From contig NZ_CP106793.1 of the NCBI RefSeq assembly GCF_025642135.1, positions 7,842,001-7,906,000 of the forward strand: a DNA stretch of 64,000 bases, read 5' to 3'. Positions 17,963 through 29,975 of the stretch are shown one piece after another. Origin of the DNA: Streptomyces cynarae. GTDB lineage: Bacteria; Actinomycetota; Actinomycetes; Streptomycetales; Streptomycetaceae. The notes below the pieces were generated by a model. It was given only the letters and a program-made list of their open reading frames with translations. It had not been told where the DNA came from and ran no database searches. The stretch's first letter is position 1. Each line of letters begins with the position of its first letter. Both the position numbers and the translations under genes were made by a program.

Positions 17963-18460
17963 TCAGCGGCCGGCGCGGGCCGGCCGGGTATAGGCACCGG
18001 AGGACAGCCGCTGCGCCCGGGACTCCTCGACCGTGTCCTTCAGAGCGGTGCGGAAGCGGCCAAGGCCCCAGGCGCGCCCCCTGACGGCCTGTTCAAGCGC
18101 CTGTCGGCCGAGCGGCCCGTACCGTTCGAGTGCCGGCGCCACCTCGTCGATCTCCTCCTTGTGCGACCGGTCGGCCATGACGGCCGTGCGGCTGGTCGGA
18201 CCACCGGGGCCGGCCACCCCCGGGGCGTACGGCGGACCGCCGGGACCTGGCCGGTACCGGCGGGCACCGCCCGCTCGTGCTCAGTCCGAGGGAGCCGCCG
18301 TTGCCGAAGGCCACCCGCCAGCCGACGTCCGCGGGAAACCAGGCGGTGTTCAGCAGGACGAAGCGCCGAGGCTCCGTACGGCGGCCCCGACCCAGTAGCT
18401 GCCGTTGATGGTCAGGCTGACCCGTCCGTCGGTTGCGGGCCGGGATGAACTCACCGGGGC
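17963..18460 (-). pseudogene. remnant of MFS transporter with C-terminal wHTH-like domain
   Basis: Minus-strand pieces FIPARNRR, then LTINGSYWVGAA and AGGWPSATAA-type residues in shifting frames, match residues ~150-200 of the transporter at 32777-34708. Most of the membrane domain is then missing. The last stretch (MADRSHKEEIDEVAPALERYGPLGRQALEQAVRGRAWGLGRFRTALKDTVEESRAQRLSSGAY, ATG 18178, stop 17963) matches that transporter's C-terminal domain and is an intact frame of about 70 codons. It could survive as a small stand-alone protein, but no ribosome-binding site precedes it. Confidence 0.8.
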
Positions 18461-18614
18461 CGGCATCGGCGTGAGTACTCGGCCGTCGACGAATGCCATG
18501 CTGCGCGCTGGCTATGCGATCGGCATCGGTGCACGGTGACCAAATCGCGCGGTCGGAATCGACCCAGCGGGCTGAGTCACCGCGGACGAGCGGGCGGTTC
18601 TCGGAAGGTCGGCA

Positions 18615-19279
18615 ATGCACGGCGCATGGGTCAGGAATCCGGCCTCTCGCGAGACGGCACCGGAGCAGTTGGGTGCGGTGTTCGAACTGTCGACGCGCGC
18701 CACTTTGATGTTCGAGTCCGCCGGGGAGGACGATGTCGTCGCCCTCGGCGGCGAGGCGGCGCTCGCCCATCAGGTGGCGCGGCTGCTGCCCTTCCACTGG
18801 ACCTGGCCCAACCGGGTCGCAGAGGAGATGTCGCAGATCATGGACCACGTCGGTGACCAGCGCGAGCTGATAGCCTGGCTGGACCGGCACCCCGGCCTGC
18901 CACGGCTGGTGGCCCGCCTGTACGTCTTCATGGGCCTCCTCGACAAGTACAGCGCGGTGCCCGCGGTCGTGACCGCGATGCGTGAGTACCGGGAGCGGAC
19001 ACCGTATCCGCCGGGCCTGGAGCCCTACTTGGTGCCCGCCACCGATGACGACACGCTCGCGAGCATTGCTTTTCCAGGTCGAGGAACTGCTCCTTCCAGG
19101 TCGAGGAACTGCTCGGCGAGGAGCGGACTCGGGAGGCCGTCGAACTGGCCCTGGCCACTGCGGCATGGCTGCAGCAGATCGCGCCCCGCGCGCGGGAACT
19201 CACTCCTGACGTCGGCGACTTGAACGAGCTGATGGGGCAGGCTCGACAGGATATCCGGGCGGCAGCAGCCGACATCTGA
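18615..19279 (+). pseudogene. unrecognised protein gene broken by 22-bp tandem duplication
   Basis: ATG 18615 encodes a helical soluble protein (LGAVFELSTRATLMFESAGEDDVVALGGEAALAHQVARLL, then HWTWPNRVAEEMSQIMDHVGDQRELIAWL, FMGLLDKYSAVPAVVTAMREYR). At 19070-19115 an extra T and a 22-bp direct duplication shift the frame. The natural C-terminus is visible in another frame as QVEELLGEERTREAVELALATAAWLQQIAPRARELTPDVGDLNELMGQ, stopping at 19277-19279. Repaired, the protein would be about 213 residues. No family was recognised. Confidence 0.7.
19072..19115. repeat. 22-bp tandem duplication inside a gene
   Basis: TTCCAGGTCGAGGAACTGCT plus two bases occurs twice head to tail (19072-19093 and 19094-19115), differing only in the last base. 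It is the main lesion in the gene around it. Confidence 0.92.
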
Positions 19280-19308
19280 ACACGACTGTCGATAGGGCGG
19301 TAAACGGC

Positions 19309-19671
19309 ATGACGGTGAAACTGAACGCGAGGGCGTTCAACCACGCAAAGAAACTGACCGAAGAGGGCCGGATCGTCCTGGACGACCGGGACGAGTGGAG
19401 CGAGCACCAGCCTTCGGCAGCGGACGAAAATGGCTACCTCGAGGAGCACGGATTCAACGAATACGCCAGGTGGTACCTGGGCATCGACGACGAGATGGGA
19501 GAGGAGACCAAGGGCCGGTACAAGTTCCCCTACGGCGATTTCGAGCGCGTCCACCGCTGCGGTGTGCTCTCTGCCGAGGTACGCGCCGGACAGCAGAAAT
19601 ACGCGGACATCGAGAACGCCGCCGCGCACCTGCACGGACTGCTGGACGGCAGGCGGGCCGGGAACCGGTGA
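19309..19671 (+). CDS. conserved hypothetical protein (KLNARAFNHAKKL family)
   Basis: Soluble 120-residue protein beginning MTVKLNARAFNHAKKLTEEGR, with central WSEHQPSAADENGYLEEHGFNEYARWYLGID and KFPYGDFERVHRCGVLSAEVRAGQQKY. This pattern recurs in bacterial stress loci as a small conserved protein of unknown function. It begins 30 bases after the preceding broken gene. The Cys in VHRCGV is the only cysteine. Confidence 0.78.
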   Translation: MTVKLNARAFNHAKKLTEEGRIVLDDRDEWSEHQPSAADENGYLEEHGFNEYARWYLGIDDEMGEETKGRYKFPYGDFERVHRCGVLSAEVRAGQQKYADIENAAAHLHGLLDGRRAGNR

Positions 19672-19728
19672 CAGCGCCGGAAAAAGTGCACCCTCACCCG
19701 GCCCCCGGCGACGGGGCGTCCAGTGCCG

Positions 19729-19893
19729 CTAGGCGTCGTCGCCCCGCTCGCCCTCCGCCTGGGATGGCTCGCTCCGGGGGACGTCGGGGTGCTGTTCCGT
19801 TGCGGTACGCTCGCCCGTCTCGTCCCGCTCGCCCTCGGCCTGCGAGGGCGTGCGCGAGTACCAGGCGTCGTAATCAGGGGCTCCGGATTTCAT
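19729..19893 (-). CDS. 54-residue hydrophilic protein with internal repeat
   Basis: Minus-strand ATG 19893 is preceded by AAGGAGG at good spacing. The product begins MKSGAPDYDAWYSRT and contains two copies of PSQAEGER, separated by DETGERTATEQHPDVPRSE; it ends ERGDDA at a TAG at 19729. Very acidic and hydrophilic, with no membrane segment. The repeat and strong ribosome-binding site argue for a real gene. No family recognised. Confidence 0.62.
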   Translation of the reverse strand: MKSGAPDYDAWYSRTPSQAEGERDETGERTATEQHPDVPRSEPSQAEGERGDDA

Positions 19894-20289
19894 GACGGGC
19901 CTCCTTCGTCGCTCACGTCCATCCTCCTCTCTCAGGCCGTGGAGGAACCGTCTGCGGCCTCAGCGTGCGAACGGCAATCCAGCATCGTCCAGAGAGGCGA
20001 TCCGCGGCCGGACAGCGCCCGCACCATCGGCCGTTTGCCAGGTCGTCGGCACCGACGCTGTCCAGCGCTGGTTCCTCACACAGGGAGAATGCGAATGCAT
20101 CAACATGGCTTCGGATGGCGAGTGGGTGCGAGGCTGCTGAGGCCGTAGTGTCCGATGCGTGCTGTGCGACCGGTGAGGCCACGTCCCCCGTCCGTTTCGT
20201 TCGACTCGCTCCTGTCTGATCCCTACGCGCCCCCGGTTGAGGCCGTTTGCGCCCTGGGGGCAAGTGATGCCCGACGGTACTACCGCAAC

Positions 20290-21127
20290 ATGAAGCGACA
20301 TCGCCCGTATCCGAGCGACCTGTCCGATGCCCGCTGGGAGTTGATCGGACCCACGCTCACCGCCTGGCGGGCCGAGCGAAGAGGCAAGGATCTGGACATC
20401 GGCCGCCTGCCCGAGCACGACCTGCGCCGCATCATGGACGCCATCCTCTACGTCGACCGCACCGGGATCCCCTGGCGCTACCTGCCGCACGACTTCCCGC
20501 CGTGGGAGACGGTCTACGGCTACTTCGCCGCCTGGCAGGAGGAAGGCGTCTTCGGCCAGCTCAACGGCCTTCTGCGGCGCCTCGTGCGCGAGGCCGAGGG
20601 CCAGGTCGCCGAGCCGAGCGCATGCGTGCTGGACGCGCAGAGCATCAAGACCTCTGCCAACGTGCACGCAGCCGACCAGGCGATCGACGCCGGCAAGAAA
20701 ATCGCAGGCCGCAAGCGCCACCACGGTGTCGACGCCTCGGAATGCTCCTGGCAGTCCGGGTGACCGCCGCCAGCGTCTCCGACAACGCCGGCGGCATCCA
20801 CCTGCACTCACAGATCGCCGCGACAAGCCCTCGCGCGACCAAGGCGTGGGCCGACCCCGGCTATCACACCAAGGCCATCGACCACGGCGCCCGCCCTGCA
20901 TCGATGTCGAAGTCGTCCAGCGCGACCCCGGAGTCAAAGGCTTCAAGGTGATTCCCCGGTGCTGGGTGGTCGAGCGGACCTTCGGGCGGCTCATGCACCA
21001 GCGCCGCCTCACCCGCGACTACGAAACCCACCCCCACCGCTCCGAAGCCATGATCCACGTCGCAATGACCGACCTCATAAGCCGACGCCTCACCCACGAG
21101 ACCACCCCGAACTGGCGCGACACCTGA
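20290..21127 (+). pseudogene. IS5-family transposase, frameshifted
   Basis: Begins KRHRPYPSDLSDARWELIGP, then RRIMDAILYVDRTGIPWRYLPHDFPPWETVYGYFAAW and VLDAQSIKTSANV (first Asp). The frame breaks near 20740; RVTAASVSDNAGGIHLHSQIA and ADPGYHTKAIDHGA (second Asp) follow in a second frame. After ~20897 a third frame gives IDVEVVQRDPGVKGF, FGRLMHQRRLTRDYE and the end at 21127. At least two indels make it inactive. It is related to the intact transposase at 46754-47602. Terminal repeats were not located. Confidence 0.88.
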
Positions 21128-21264
21128 TCGGCCTCGGCACCCTCCCGGTCCCCGCCTACCCCCGCAGGACCTGGACGCGTTCTTCCAGGAGGTCAACGCA
21201 GTCACGGAGATCTGGCGAACTGCTGCTGGCGCAGGTGCTGCCGCGGCCGCCCGCTCGTGACACC

Positions 21265-21480
21265 GGCCGCTACGCCGGATCCCCGACCGCCATGCCGCTG
21301 GCCGTGCAGCACGCCCCGGACGCCGGTGGGCAGTACGAAGCTGTCGTACCAGTCGCCGCCGACCTCGGCTGCTTCACTGCAGGCGGGGGTTGTAGCGAAC
21401 GGCGAGCTGTAGGTGGTCCGGTTGCGGGAGCCGGGGCAGCAGATGAGCAAGCGGTGCACGGTGGAGGTGGGCCCGCTGGG
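21265..21480 (-). pseudogene. SpoIIE/PP2C phosphatase fragment
   Basis: Minus strand carries ACSEAAEVGGDWYDSFVLPTG, the metal-binding EVGGDWYD signature that opens SpoIIE-type phosphatase domains, preceded in a nearby frame by the usual LLP-x-L-P linker residues. It is truncated close to the preceding transposase remnant. Sequence upstream to ~21777 on the same strand may be more of the gene but is not recognisable. Confidence 0.7.
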
Positions 21481-22125
21481 CCCACCTCCACCCCGCGGGC
21501 CGGTCAGCCGGGACGGTCGCCTCCGTACGGCCGCCGGTCCGCAGCGTCGCGCTGCCGCGTCGAATGTCGCCATGCCCAGGGACAGGATCGCCGCGGTGCG
21601 CCGTACCAGCCTGGAGAGGAGGAAGGAGTCCTGCGTCCCGGGTGGGAACCAGGACGACACCGCCAGGCGCAGATGGCCCCGGGAGAATATCCGGCGCGGT
21701 ACGGCCCGAGGGCAGCGACCTGCACAGGGCAAGACCGAGGTCTCGCGCTCGTCCGCGCCGTCGAAGGTGTGTGGCACAGTGCCATCAGCCCGTGAGGTGC
21801 GCCCCGAGCGGGGCGGCCGTTCGGGTGGGGCCGTTCCGCTGCTCGTCCGCGGGCACGGTGGTGTCCCGGGTGCCGCCCGCCTCTTGAGCGTCGAAGCGGG
21901 GGGAAAGTCCCTTGCGTCGGAACATCCGTGAGCCCCGCTACCTCAGGCCGGGCCGAACCGTGAGGTATCCCGCCGCGAATCCGAATCGTCGTCCCGCCTC
22001 CTGTCCTCGCAGACCGACCGCCGGTGCCGCTTTTCGACCCGCTGGGCGCAGGCGGGGTGACCCGGCGAACAGCCACTCTGGGCGTGTCGGGACCGCTCGG
22101 CGGTCCGCTGGCGGAAGGAGTGGCG
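21481..22125. other. intergenic, upstream of heat-shock module
   Basis: No convincing gene. Frames present lack ribosome-binding sites and family matches. I looked for HAIR (CTTGAGT-N7-ACTCAAG) and CIRCE operators ahead of 22126 and found none; only a lone CTTGAG half-site occurs near 21887. Confidence 0.45.
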
Positions 22126-22653
22126 ATGACCGAGCAGGCCCGCAGGGCCGTTGCCTCGTACGCGACGTACCAGGAAGCCGAACGTGCCGTCGATCACCTC
22201 GCCGACCAGGGCTTTCCCGTTCAGAAGGTGGCGATCATCGGTCGGGACATGCGCCTGGTCGAACAGGTGATCGGTCGAATGGGGTACGGCGAGGCCGCCC
22301 TCCACGGCGCAGCCACCGGAGCGCTGCCCGGCGTACTCGTCGGCTGGATCTTCGGGCTGCTGAACTGGCTGAATCCGGTCGTCTCCGGTCTGCTCCTCGC
22401 CCTGTACGGGCTGATCTTCGGAGCGGTCGTCGGTGCGCTGCTCGGCGTGCTGTTGCACGCGGCTCAGGGCGGCCGCCGGGACTTCGCCTCGGTCCGCTCG
22501 ATGGAGCCCAGCCGGTACGACGTCGTGGTGGACGAGGACGTCGCCGATGAGGCCGTCCGGCTGGTCGCCGGGCTGGGCAGCGGGGCCGGCGCGAACACGG
22601 AGAGCGTCTCCTCCAGGGGCGGCCGCCCGCGGAGCGACCCCGCCCCCAGCTGA
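22126..22653 (+). CDS. GSP17M-like general stress membrane protein
   Basis: A 175-residue protein; the ATG follows GGAAGGAG. Residues 8-45 match the general-stress-protein 17M-like domain (AVASYATYQEAERAVDHLADQGFPVQKVAIIGRDMRLVEQV). A central hydrophobic stretch (GAATGALPGVLVGWIFGLLNW ... LYGLIFGAVVGALLGVLLH) gives two glycine-rich membrane segments, and an acidic tail resumes the fold (SRYDVVVDEDVADEAVRLVAGL). It lies 81 bases upstream of dnaK and may be its operon leader. Confidence 0.82.
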   Translation: MTEQARRAVASYATYQEAERAVDHLADQGFPVQKVAIIGRDMRLVEQVIGRMGYGEAALHGAATGALPGVLVGWIFGLLNWLNPVVSGLLLALYGLIFGAVVGALLGVLLHAAQGGRRDFASVRSMEPSRYDVVVDEDVADEAVRLVAGLGSGAGANTESVSSRGGRPRSDPAPS

Positions 22654-22734
22654 ACGAGTTTCGAAGCCGGGTGGACAGGGCCCGGAGGATGAACGGTCGC
22701 CGACGGAGGTCGACCGCCGCGGAAGGAGTTCCTC

Positions 22735-24639
22735 ATGGCCAAGGCAGTGGGCATCGACCTGGGCACCACCAACTCGGTGATCGCCGTGTGGGAGGGCGGC
22801 GAGCCGTCCGTCGTGCCCAACAGCGAGGGCAACCGCACGACACCGTCCGTAGTGGCCTTCACCGACACCGGGGAACGTCTGGTGGGCCAGCTGGCCCGGC
22901 GCCAGGCGATCCTCAACCCCAAGGGCACCATCTACTCGGCCAAGCGGTTCATCGGCCGGCATTTCGACGAGATCTCCGACGAGGCCAGGGCGGTGGCGTA
23001 CGACGTCGTCGAGGGCGACGGCGGGGCGGCCCGTTTCAAGGTGCGCGACAAGCTGTACGCGCCTGAGGAGATCAGCGCCCAGGTGCTGCGGAAACTCGCC
23101 GACGACGCTTCCAAGCAGCTGGGGGAGCGGGTCACCGAGGCGGTCATCACGGTGCCCGCCTACTTCAATGACGCTCAGCGCACCGCCACCAAGGACGCCG
23201 GACGGATCGCGGGACTGGAGGTGCTGCGGATCATCAACGAGCCGACGGCGGCTGCCCTCGCGTACGGCATGGACAAGAAGCAGCACGAGACCGTCCTCGT
23301 CTTCGACCTGGGCGGCGGCACCTTCGACGTGAGCATCCTCGACGTGGGCGATGGCGTTGTGGAGGTGCGCTCCACCGCCGGGGACAGCCACCTGGGCGGC
23401 GACGACTTCGACCGGCGTCTGGTGGATTACCTCGCGGACGACTTCCAGAAGGAGAACGGCATCGACCTGCGCAAGGACCCGCAGGCGCTGCAACGTCTGT
23501 TCGAGGCGGCGGAGAAGGCCAAGACCGAGCTCAGTTCGGTGACGCAGACGCAGGTGAGCCTGCCGTTCATCACCGCCGACGCGTCGGGCCCCAAGCATCT
23601 CACCGACTCGATCATGCGGTCCACGTTCGAGCAGATCACCAGCGACCTGGTGGAGCGGTGCCTGGGACCGGTCGAGCAGGCCATGGCCGACGCCAAGGTC
23701 GGCGAGAGCGACATCGACGAGGTCATCCTCGTCGGCGGTTCCACACGTATCCCGGCGGTTCAGGCCCTCGTGCGTCGGCTGACCGGCGGCAAGGAACCCA
23801 ACATGAGCGTCAATCCCGATGAGGTCGTGGCCCTGGGCGCCGCGATCCAGGCCGGGGTGCTCAAGGGCGAGGTCAAGGACGTTCTGCTGCTCGACGTCAC
23901 ACCCCTGTCGCTGGGTGTGGAGACACGCGGTGGCGTGATGACGAAGATCATCGAGCGGAACACCACCATCCCCGTCCGTCGTACCGAAACCTTCTCCACC
24001 GCCGAGGACAACCAGCCCGCCGTCGACATCGTCGTCCTCCAGGGCGAGCGCGAACGGGCCGCTGACAACCGGGTGCTCGGCCGGTTCCAGCTCACCGACA
24101 TCCGCCCGGCGCCGCGGGGCGAACCGCAGATCGAGGTCACCTTCGACATCGACGCCAACGGCATCCTCAACGTCAAGGCACGTGACCGGGACACCGGCAA
24201 GGAACAGGGCATCACCATCAGCGAGAGCTCCAACCTGGACCGCAGTGAGGTCGAACGCATGGTCCAGGAGGCCGAGCGCAACCGAGGCCAGGACCAGGCA
24301 CTCCGCGAGGCCGTCGACGCCCGTAACGAGCTCGACGCCGTGGCCTACCAGGTCGAGAAGCGACTCGCTGAACTGGGCGACGCAGCGCCCGCGCACGAGA
24401 AGGCACGCGCTGAGATGCTCGTGTCCGACGCCCGGGCGGCGGTTAAGGAAGAGGCGGGTGTGGAGCGCGTGCGGCCCCTGACCTCCGAACTCCAGCAGGT
24501 GCTCGCCGGGCTGGCGGCCCATCAGGGCGCCGCTACCACAGGCGGTCCCGGCCAGGACACCACCGGGGGCGGCGCGACCGGTGGCCCGGGCGGCGGCGGT
24601 GACGACGACGTCATCGATGCCGAGTTCGACAAGGACTGA
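22735..24639 (+). CDS. dnaK: Hsp70 chaperone DnaK (accessory copy)
   Basis: A 634-residue ATP-dependent chaperone. The nucleotide-binding domain carries [13 protein letters not shown] at residue 5, the linker-proximal [14 protein letters not shown] and [18 protein letters not shown], then the [14 protein letters not shown] substrate-domain entry. The helical lid covers ~505-605 and the C-terminus [12 protein letters not shown] is the acidic EEVD-like tail of bacterial DnaK. The ATG follows GGAAGGAG. grpE starts 8 bases downstream. As Streptomyces genomes normally carry a core dnaK-grpE-dnaJ-hspR operon elsewhere, this is probably an additional copy. Confidence 0.98.
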   Translation: MAKAVGIDLGTTNSVIAVWEGGEPSVVPNSEGNRTTPSVVAFTDTGERLVGQLARRQAILNPKGTIYSAKRFIGRHFDEISDEARAVAYDVVEGDGGAARFKVRDKLYAPEEISAQVLRKLADDASKQLGERVTEAVITVPAYFNDAQRTATKDAGRIAGLEVLRIINEPTAAALAYGMDKKQHETVLVFDLGGGTFDVSILDVGDGVVEVRSTAGDSHLGGDDFDRRLVDYLADDFQKENGIDLRKDPQALQRLFEAAEKAKTELSSVTQTQVSLPFITADASGPKHLTDSIMRSTFEQITSDLVERCLGPVEQAMADAKVGESDIDEVILVGGSTRIPAVQALVRRLTGGKEPNMSVNPDEVVALGAAIQAGVLKGEVKDVLLLDVTPLSLGVETRGGVMTKIIERNTTIPVRRTETFSTAEDNQPAVDIVVLQGERERAADNRVLGRFQLTDIRPAPRGEPQIEVTFDIDANGILNVKARDRDTGKEQGITISESSNLDRSEVERMVQEAERNRGQDQALREAVDARNELDAVAYQVEKRLAELGDAAPAHEKARAEMLVSDARAAVKEEAGVERVRPLTSELQQVLAGLAAHQGAATTGGPGQDTTGGGATGGPGGGGDDDVIDAEFDKD

Positions 24640-24647
24640 GGCGCGCC

Positions 24648-25259
24648 ATGTCCAGCCGTCCGCAGGAACCCGACCGGGCCGCGTCGGAGCCGGTCGAACC
24701 AGTCCCGGAAGGCGCCGTACGCCCTCCTCGTGGGGATTTGCCGCAACCGGGTCCGCCGCTCCGGCCGGAAGCGGCGAACGACGAACCGGGACCCGACGCC
24801 GCCGGCCCCGCGCCTGCCGAGGACGAGTACACGACAGCGATCCAGGAACTGGAGGACCGCTGGCGGCGCGCGCTCGCCGACCTCGACAACCTTCGCAAGC
24901 GCCACGCCAGGGAACTGGAGCGGGAGCGGACGGTCGAGCGTTCCCGCACGGCGGCCGCCTTCCTGCCCGTCCTGGACAACCTCGAGCTCGCTCTGACCCA
25001 TGCCGGCGCCGATCCGGGTGCGATCGTGGAGGGCGTCCGGGCGGTCCGCGACCAGGCGGTGAACGTCCTCGAACTGCTCGGCTACCCGCGGCACGCGGAG
25101 ACCGGCGTCGCCTTCGACCCGGCCCGGCACGAGGTGGTCGGCGTCGTCCAGGACCCCGACGCCTCACCGGGAACCGTCGTCGAGGTGTTGCGCCCCGGCT
25201 ACGGGGACGGCGAACGGCAGCTCAGGCCCGCCGCCGTGACGGTCGCGAAGCGGGAGTGA
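24648..25259 (+). CDS. grpE: nucleotide-exchange factor GrpE
   Basis: A 203-residue DnaK cochaperone that releases ADP. A Pro/Glu-rich disordered N-terminus (to ~55) is followed by a long coiled coil (IQELEDRWRRALADLDNLRKRHARELERERTVER) and the beta domain with GVAFDPARHEVVGVVQ and VVEVLRPGYGDGERQLRPAAVTVAK. It lies 8 bases after dnaK and 6 bases before dnaJ, so the three are cotranscribed. Confidence 0.96.
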   Translation: MSSRPQEPDRAASEPVEPVPEGAVRPPRGDLPQPGPPLRPEAANDEPGPDAAGPAPAEDEYTTAIQELEDRWRRALADLDNLRKRHARELERERTVERSRTAAAFLPVLDNLELALTHAGADPGAIVEGVRAVRDQAVNVLELLGYPRHAETGVAFDPARHEVVGVVQDPDASPGTVVEVLRPGYGDGERQLRPAAVTVAKRE

Positions 25260-25265
25260 CCGGTC

Positions 25266-26219
25266 ATGGCACGGGACTTCTACGAGGTGCTGGGCGTGTC
25301 ACGGACCGCGAGCCAGGACGAGATCCAGCAGGCCTATCGCAAGCTCGCCCGCAAGTACCACCCCGACGTCAACAAGGACCCCGGGGCGGAGGAGCGTTTC
25401 AAGGACCTCAACGAGGCATACAGCGTCCTGTCGGACCCGAAGACCCGGGCCCGTTACGACCGCTTCGGCGAGGACTTCCGCAAGATCCCCGAGGACTTCG
25501 ATGAACGGGTCGCGGCCGGAGCGGGCGGCGGCTTCCGCGCTCGGAGGACCGCGGGCGCGGGCGGCCCCCGTGTCCGGTACACCACCGGCTTCGGCGGCGA
25601 CTTCGGGGCGGAGGGTATCGACATCGAGGACCTGCTCGGCTCCATGTTCGGAGCCGGCGCCGCCCGAGGCGGCGTGCCCGGAGCGGACCAGGAGGCCGAA
25701 CTGCCGCTCACCGTCGAGGAGGCGTACCGAGGCGGCCGTCGCACCGTCACGCTCACCGGTCCCACGGGGCAGCCGCGGCGGTACGAGGTCGACGTGCCGC
25801 CGGGTGTCATCGACGGGCAGCGCATCCGGCTGGCGGGTGAGGGCGGCCGGGGCAGTGGTGACGCCCCCGCGGGCGACCTGTACCTGCGGGTGCGTATCCA
25901 GCCCCACCCCCGGTTCCGGCTGGACGGCCGCGACGTGCACGTACAGGTCCCGGTCGCCCCCTGGGAGGCGGCCCTGGGCGCGACCGTGCCGGTGCCCACC
26001 CCCAGCGGCGGCACGGCCAAGGTGACGGTGCCCGCGGGCTCGTCCAGCGGCCGGCGGCTGCGGCTGCGCGGCGAAGGCATGCCGAACCCGCGAGGTGCGA
26101 ACGGCGACCTGTACGCCGAACTCCGTGTCATGGTGCCGCCCGCCCTCGGCGACCGGGAGCGCGAACTGTTCGAGGAGCTCGCCGCCACCTCCTCGTTCGA
26201 CCCCAGGAGGACGCAATGA
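25266..26219 (+). CDS. DnaJ/CbpA-type J-domain cochaperone without zinc finger
   Basis: A 317-residue Hsp40. The J domain (residues 3-68) has [41 protein letters not shown] with the HPD triad. A Gly/Phe/Arg-rich linker (~85-145) follows, then two C-terminal beta domains ([52 protein letters not shown]). The four CxxCxGxG motifs of class I DnaJ are absent, so it is class II, like CbpA. The stop overlaps the next gene by 4 bases. Confidence 0.95.
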   Translation: MARDFYEVLGVSRTASQDEIQQAYRKLARKYHPDVNKDPGAEERFKDLNEAYSVLSDPKTRARYDRFGEDFRKIPEDFDERVAAGAGGGFRARRTAGAGGPRVRYTTGFGGDFGAEGIDIEDLLGSMFGAGAARGGVPGADQEAELPLTVEEAYRGGRRTVTLTGPTGQPRRYEVDVPPGVIDGQRIRLAGEGGRGSGDAPAGDLYLRVRIQPHPRFRLDGRDVHVQVPVAPWEAALGATVPVPTPSGGTAKVTVPAGSSSGRRLRLRGEGMPNPRGANGDLYAELRVMVPPALGDRERELFEELAATSSFDPRRTQ

Positions 26220-26613
26220 ACGACCGACCCGCGGGAGCGGGAGGCATCGGCCGGGCCGGCGTGGGTGACCGTCCGGTACGGGCGGGCGCCGACGTCACCG
26301 CCTCGGCGGCTGTCCGGTACGCGCTCGTGCCTGTCCCCAGGCTCTCGCTGGACGCCGTGGCCCGTCGCTCGGGTCTCCACCCCGATCTGATCCGCCGGTT
26401 CGTCGCCCTCGGCCTGGTCGACGCCGAGCGCGACGCCGCGGGGCACTTGGTGTTCGACCCCACGGCCCCGGCGGTCCTCGCCCGCATCCAGCGGCTGCGC
26501 TCCGGACTCTGCCTCAATTACGCATCCATCGGCCTGGTGCTGGACCTGCTCGACCGCATCAGCCTGCTCGAAGCCGCCCTGCGCCGCGGCGGCACGAGGA
26601 GTGAAACACCCCC

Positions 26614-26623
<10 letters not shown>
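26216..26623 (+). CDS. CbpM-like chaperone modulator (MerR-type HTH)
   Basis: A 135-residue protein overlapping dnaJ by ATGA. Residues ~45-120 match CbpM/Mer[32 protein letters not shown] (helix-turn-helix), then the helix [21 protein letters not shown]. CbpM binds the J domain of CbpA and inhibits it, so this is a probable partner of the preceding CbpA-type DnaJ. It occupies the place where hspR stands in the canonical Streptomyces dnaK operon, so a DNA-binding regulatory role is an alternative. Confidence 0.82.
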
Positions 26624-29249
<2,626 letters not shown>

Positions 29250-29253
<4 letters not shown>

Positions 29254-29708
29254 GCACGATGCAGGCGACAACCGTCAGTTGTCCGAACTGCGGGCGCACC
29301 AACCGGGTGCCCGCAGCCGCGGAGGGCCGACCCAAGTGCGGCCACTGCAAGCAGCCCCTACGGTGGATGGTGGACGCGGGCGACGACGACTTCACCGAGG
29401 TCGCCGAGCGGGCCGACGTCCCCGTCGTGGTCGACCTGTGGGCCACCTGGTGCGGCCCCTGCCGCATGGTGAGCCCCGCGCTGGAGAAGGTAGCCGACGA
29501 TCTCGCGGGAACGATCAAGCTGGTCAAGGTCGACATCGACAAGAACCCGCGCCTGGCGCGGCGGTTCGAGGTCCAGGCGGTACCGACGCTGCTGGTCCTC
29601 GACAAAGGACAGACCATCGCCCGGCAGTCGGGTGCCGCACCTGCCCCTGCCCTACGGCGGTGGGTGGAGCAGTCGATCGCGGGCCGCGAACCGTCCGGGA
29701 AAGGGTGA
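29250..29708 (+). CDS. thioredoxin-2 (TrxC-type) with zinc ribbon
   Basis: A 152-residue thiol-disulfide reductase. An N-terminal zinc ribbon ([11 protein letters not shown] ... CGHCKQPL) precedes a thioredoxin fold with active site [13 protein letters not shown] and cis-proline [11 protein letters not shown]. This architecture is that of Trx2/TrxC, which protects against oxidative stress. It overlaps clpB by ATGA and leads into a redox gene pair, so it belongs to the chaperone operon. Confidence 0.95.
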
Positions 29709-29714
29709 TCGGCC

Positions 29715-29975
29715 ATGACCGTACGGACCGACCCCCACCTCGCCCTGGTACGCCCCGTCACCCCGCGTGCCCCGGGGTGCGAGGAGTGCCTGGCCACGCA
29801 TTCCCCCTGGGTCCACCTCAGGCTCTGCCTGACCTGCGGCCACGTCGGCTGCTGCGATTCCTCGCCGAACCGGCACGCCCGCCGTCACGCCGCCGCCGAC
29901 GGCCATCCGATCGTGGCGTCGCTGGAGCCCGGCGAGGACTGGCGGTGGTGCTTCGTCCATGAGGCGTTCGTGTGA
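29715..29975 (+). CDS. UBP-type zinc finger protein
   Basis: An 86-residue protein that is almost entirely one ZnF-UBP domain: CEECLATHSPWVHLRLCLTCGHVGCCDSSPNRHARRHAAADGHPIVAS. In bacteria such single-domain proteins occur beside flavoprotein reductases of the kind encoded next; they lack a ubiquitin ligand and their target is unknown. Seven bases separate it from the thioredoxin gene, and its TGA overlaps the next ATG by one base. Confidence 0.92.
   Translation: MTVRTDPHLALVRPVTPRAPGCEECLATHSPWVHLRLCLTCGHVGCCDSSPNRHARRHAAADGHPIVASLEPGEDWRWCFVHEAFV

Noticed and set aside
21880..21905. CTTGAG sequence as a possible HspR (HAIR) site before the dnaK module
   Set aside because: Only one half-site; the required inverted partner ACTCAAG at 7-base spacing is absent.
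21943..25167. A minus-strand open frame of about 1074 codons opposite dnaK-grpE
   Set aside because: It is antisense to well-supported chaperone genes, has His/Gln/Val-rich composition typical of a shadow of G/C-third-position codons, and matches no family.
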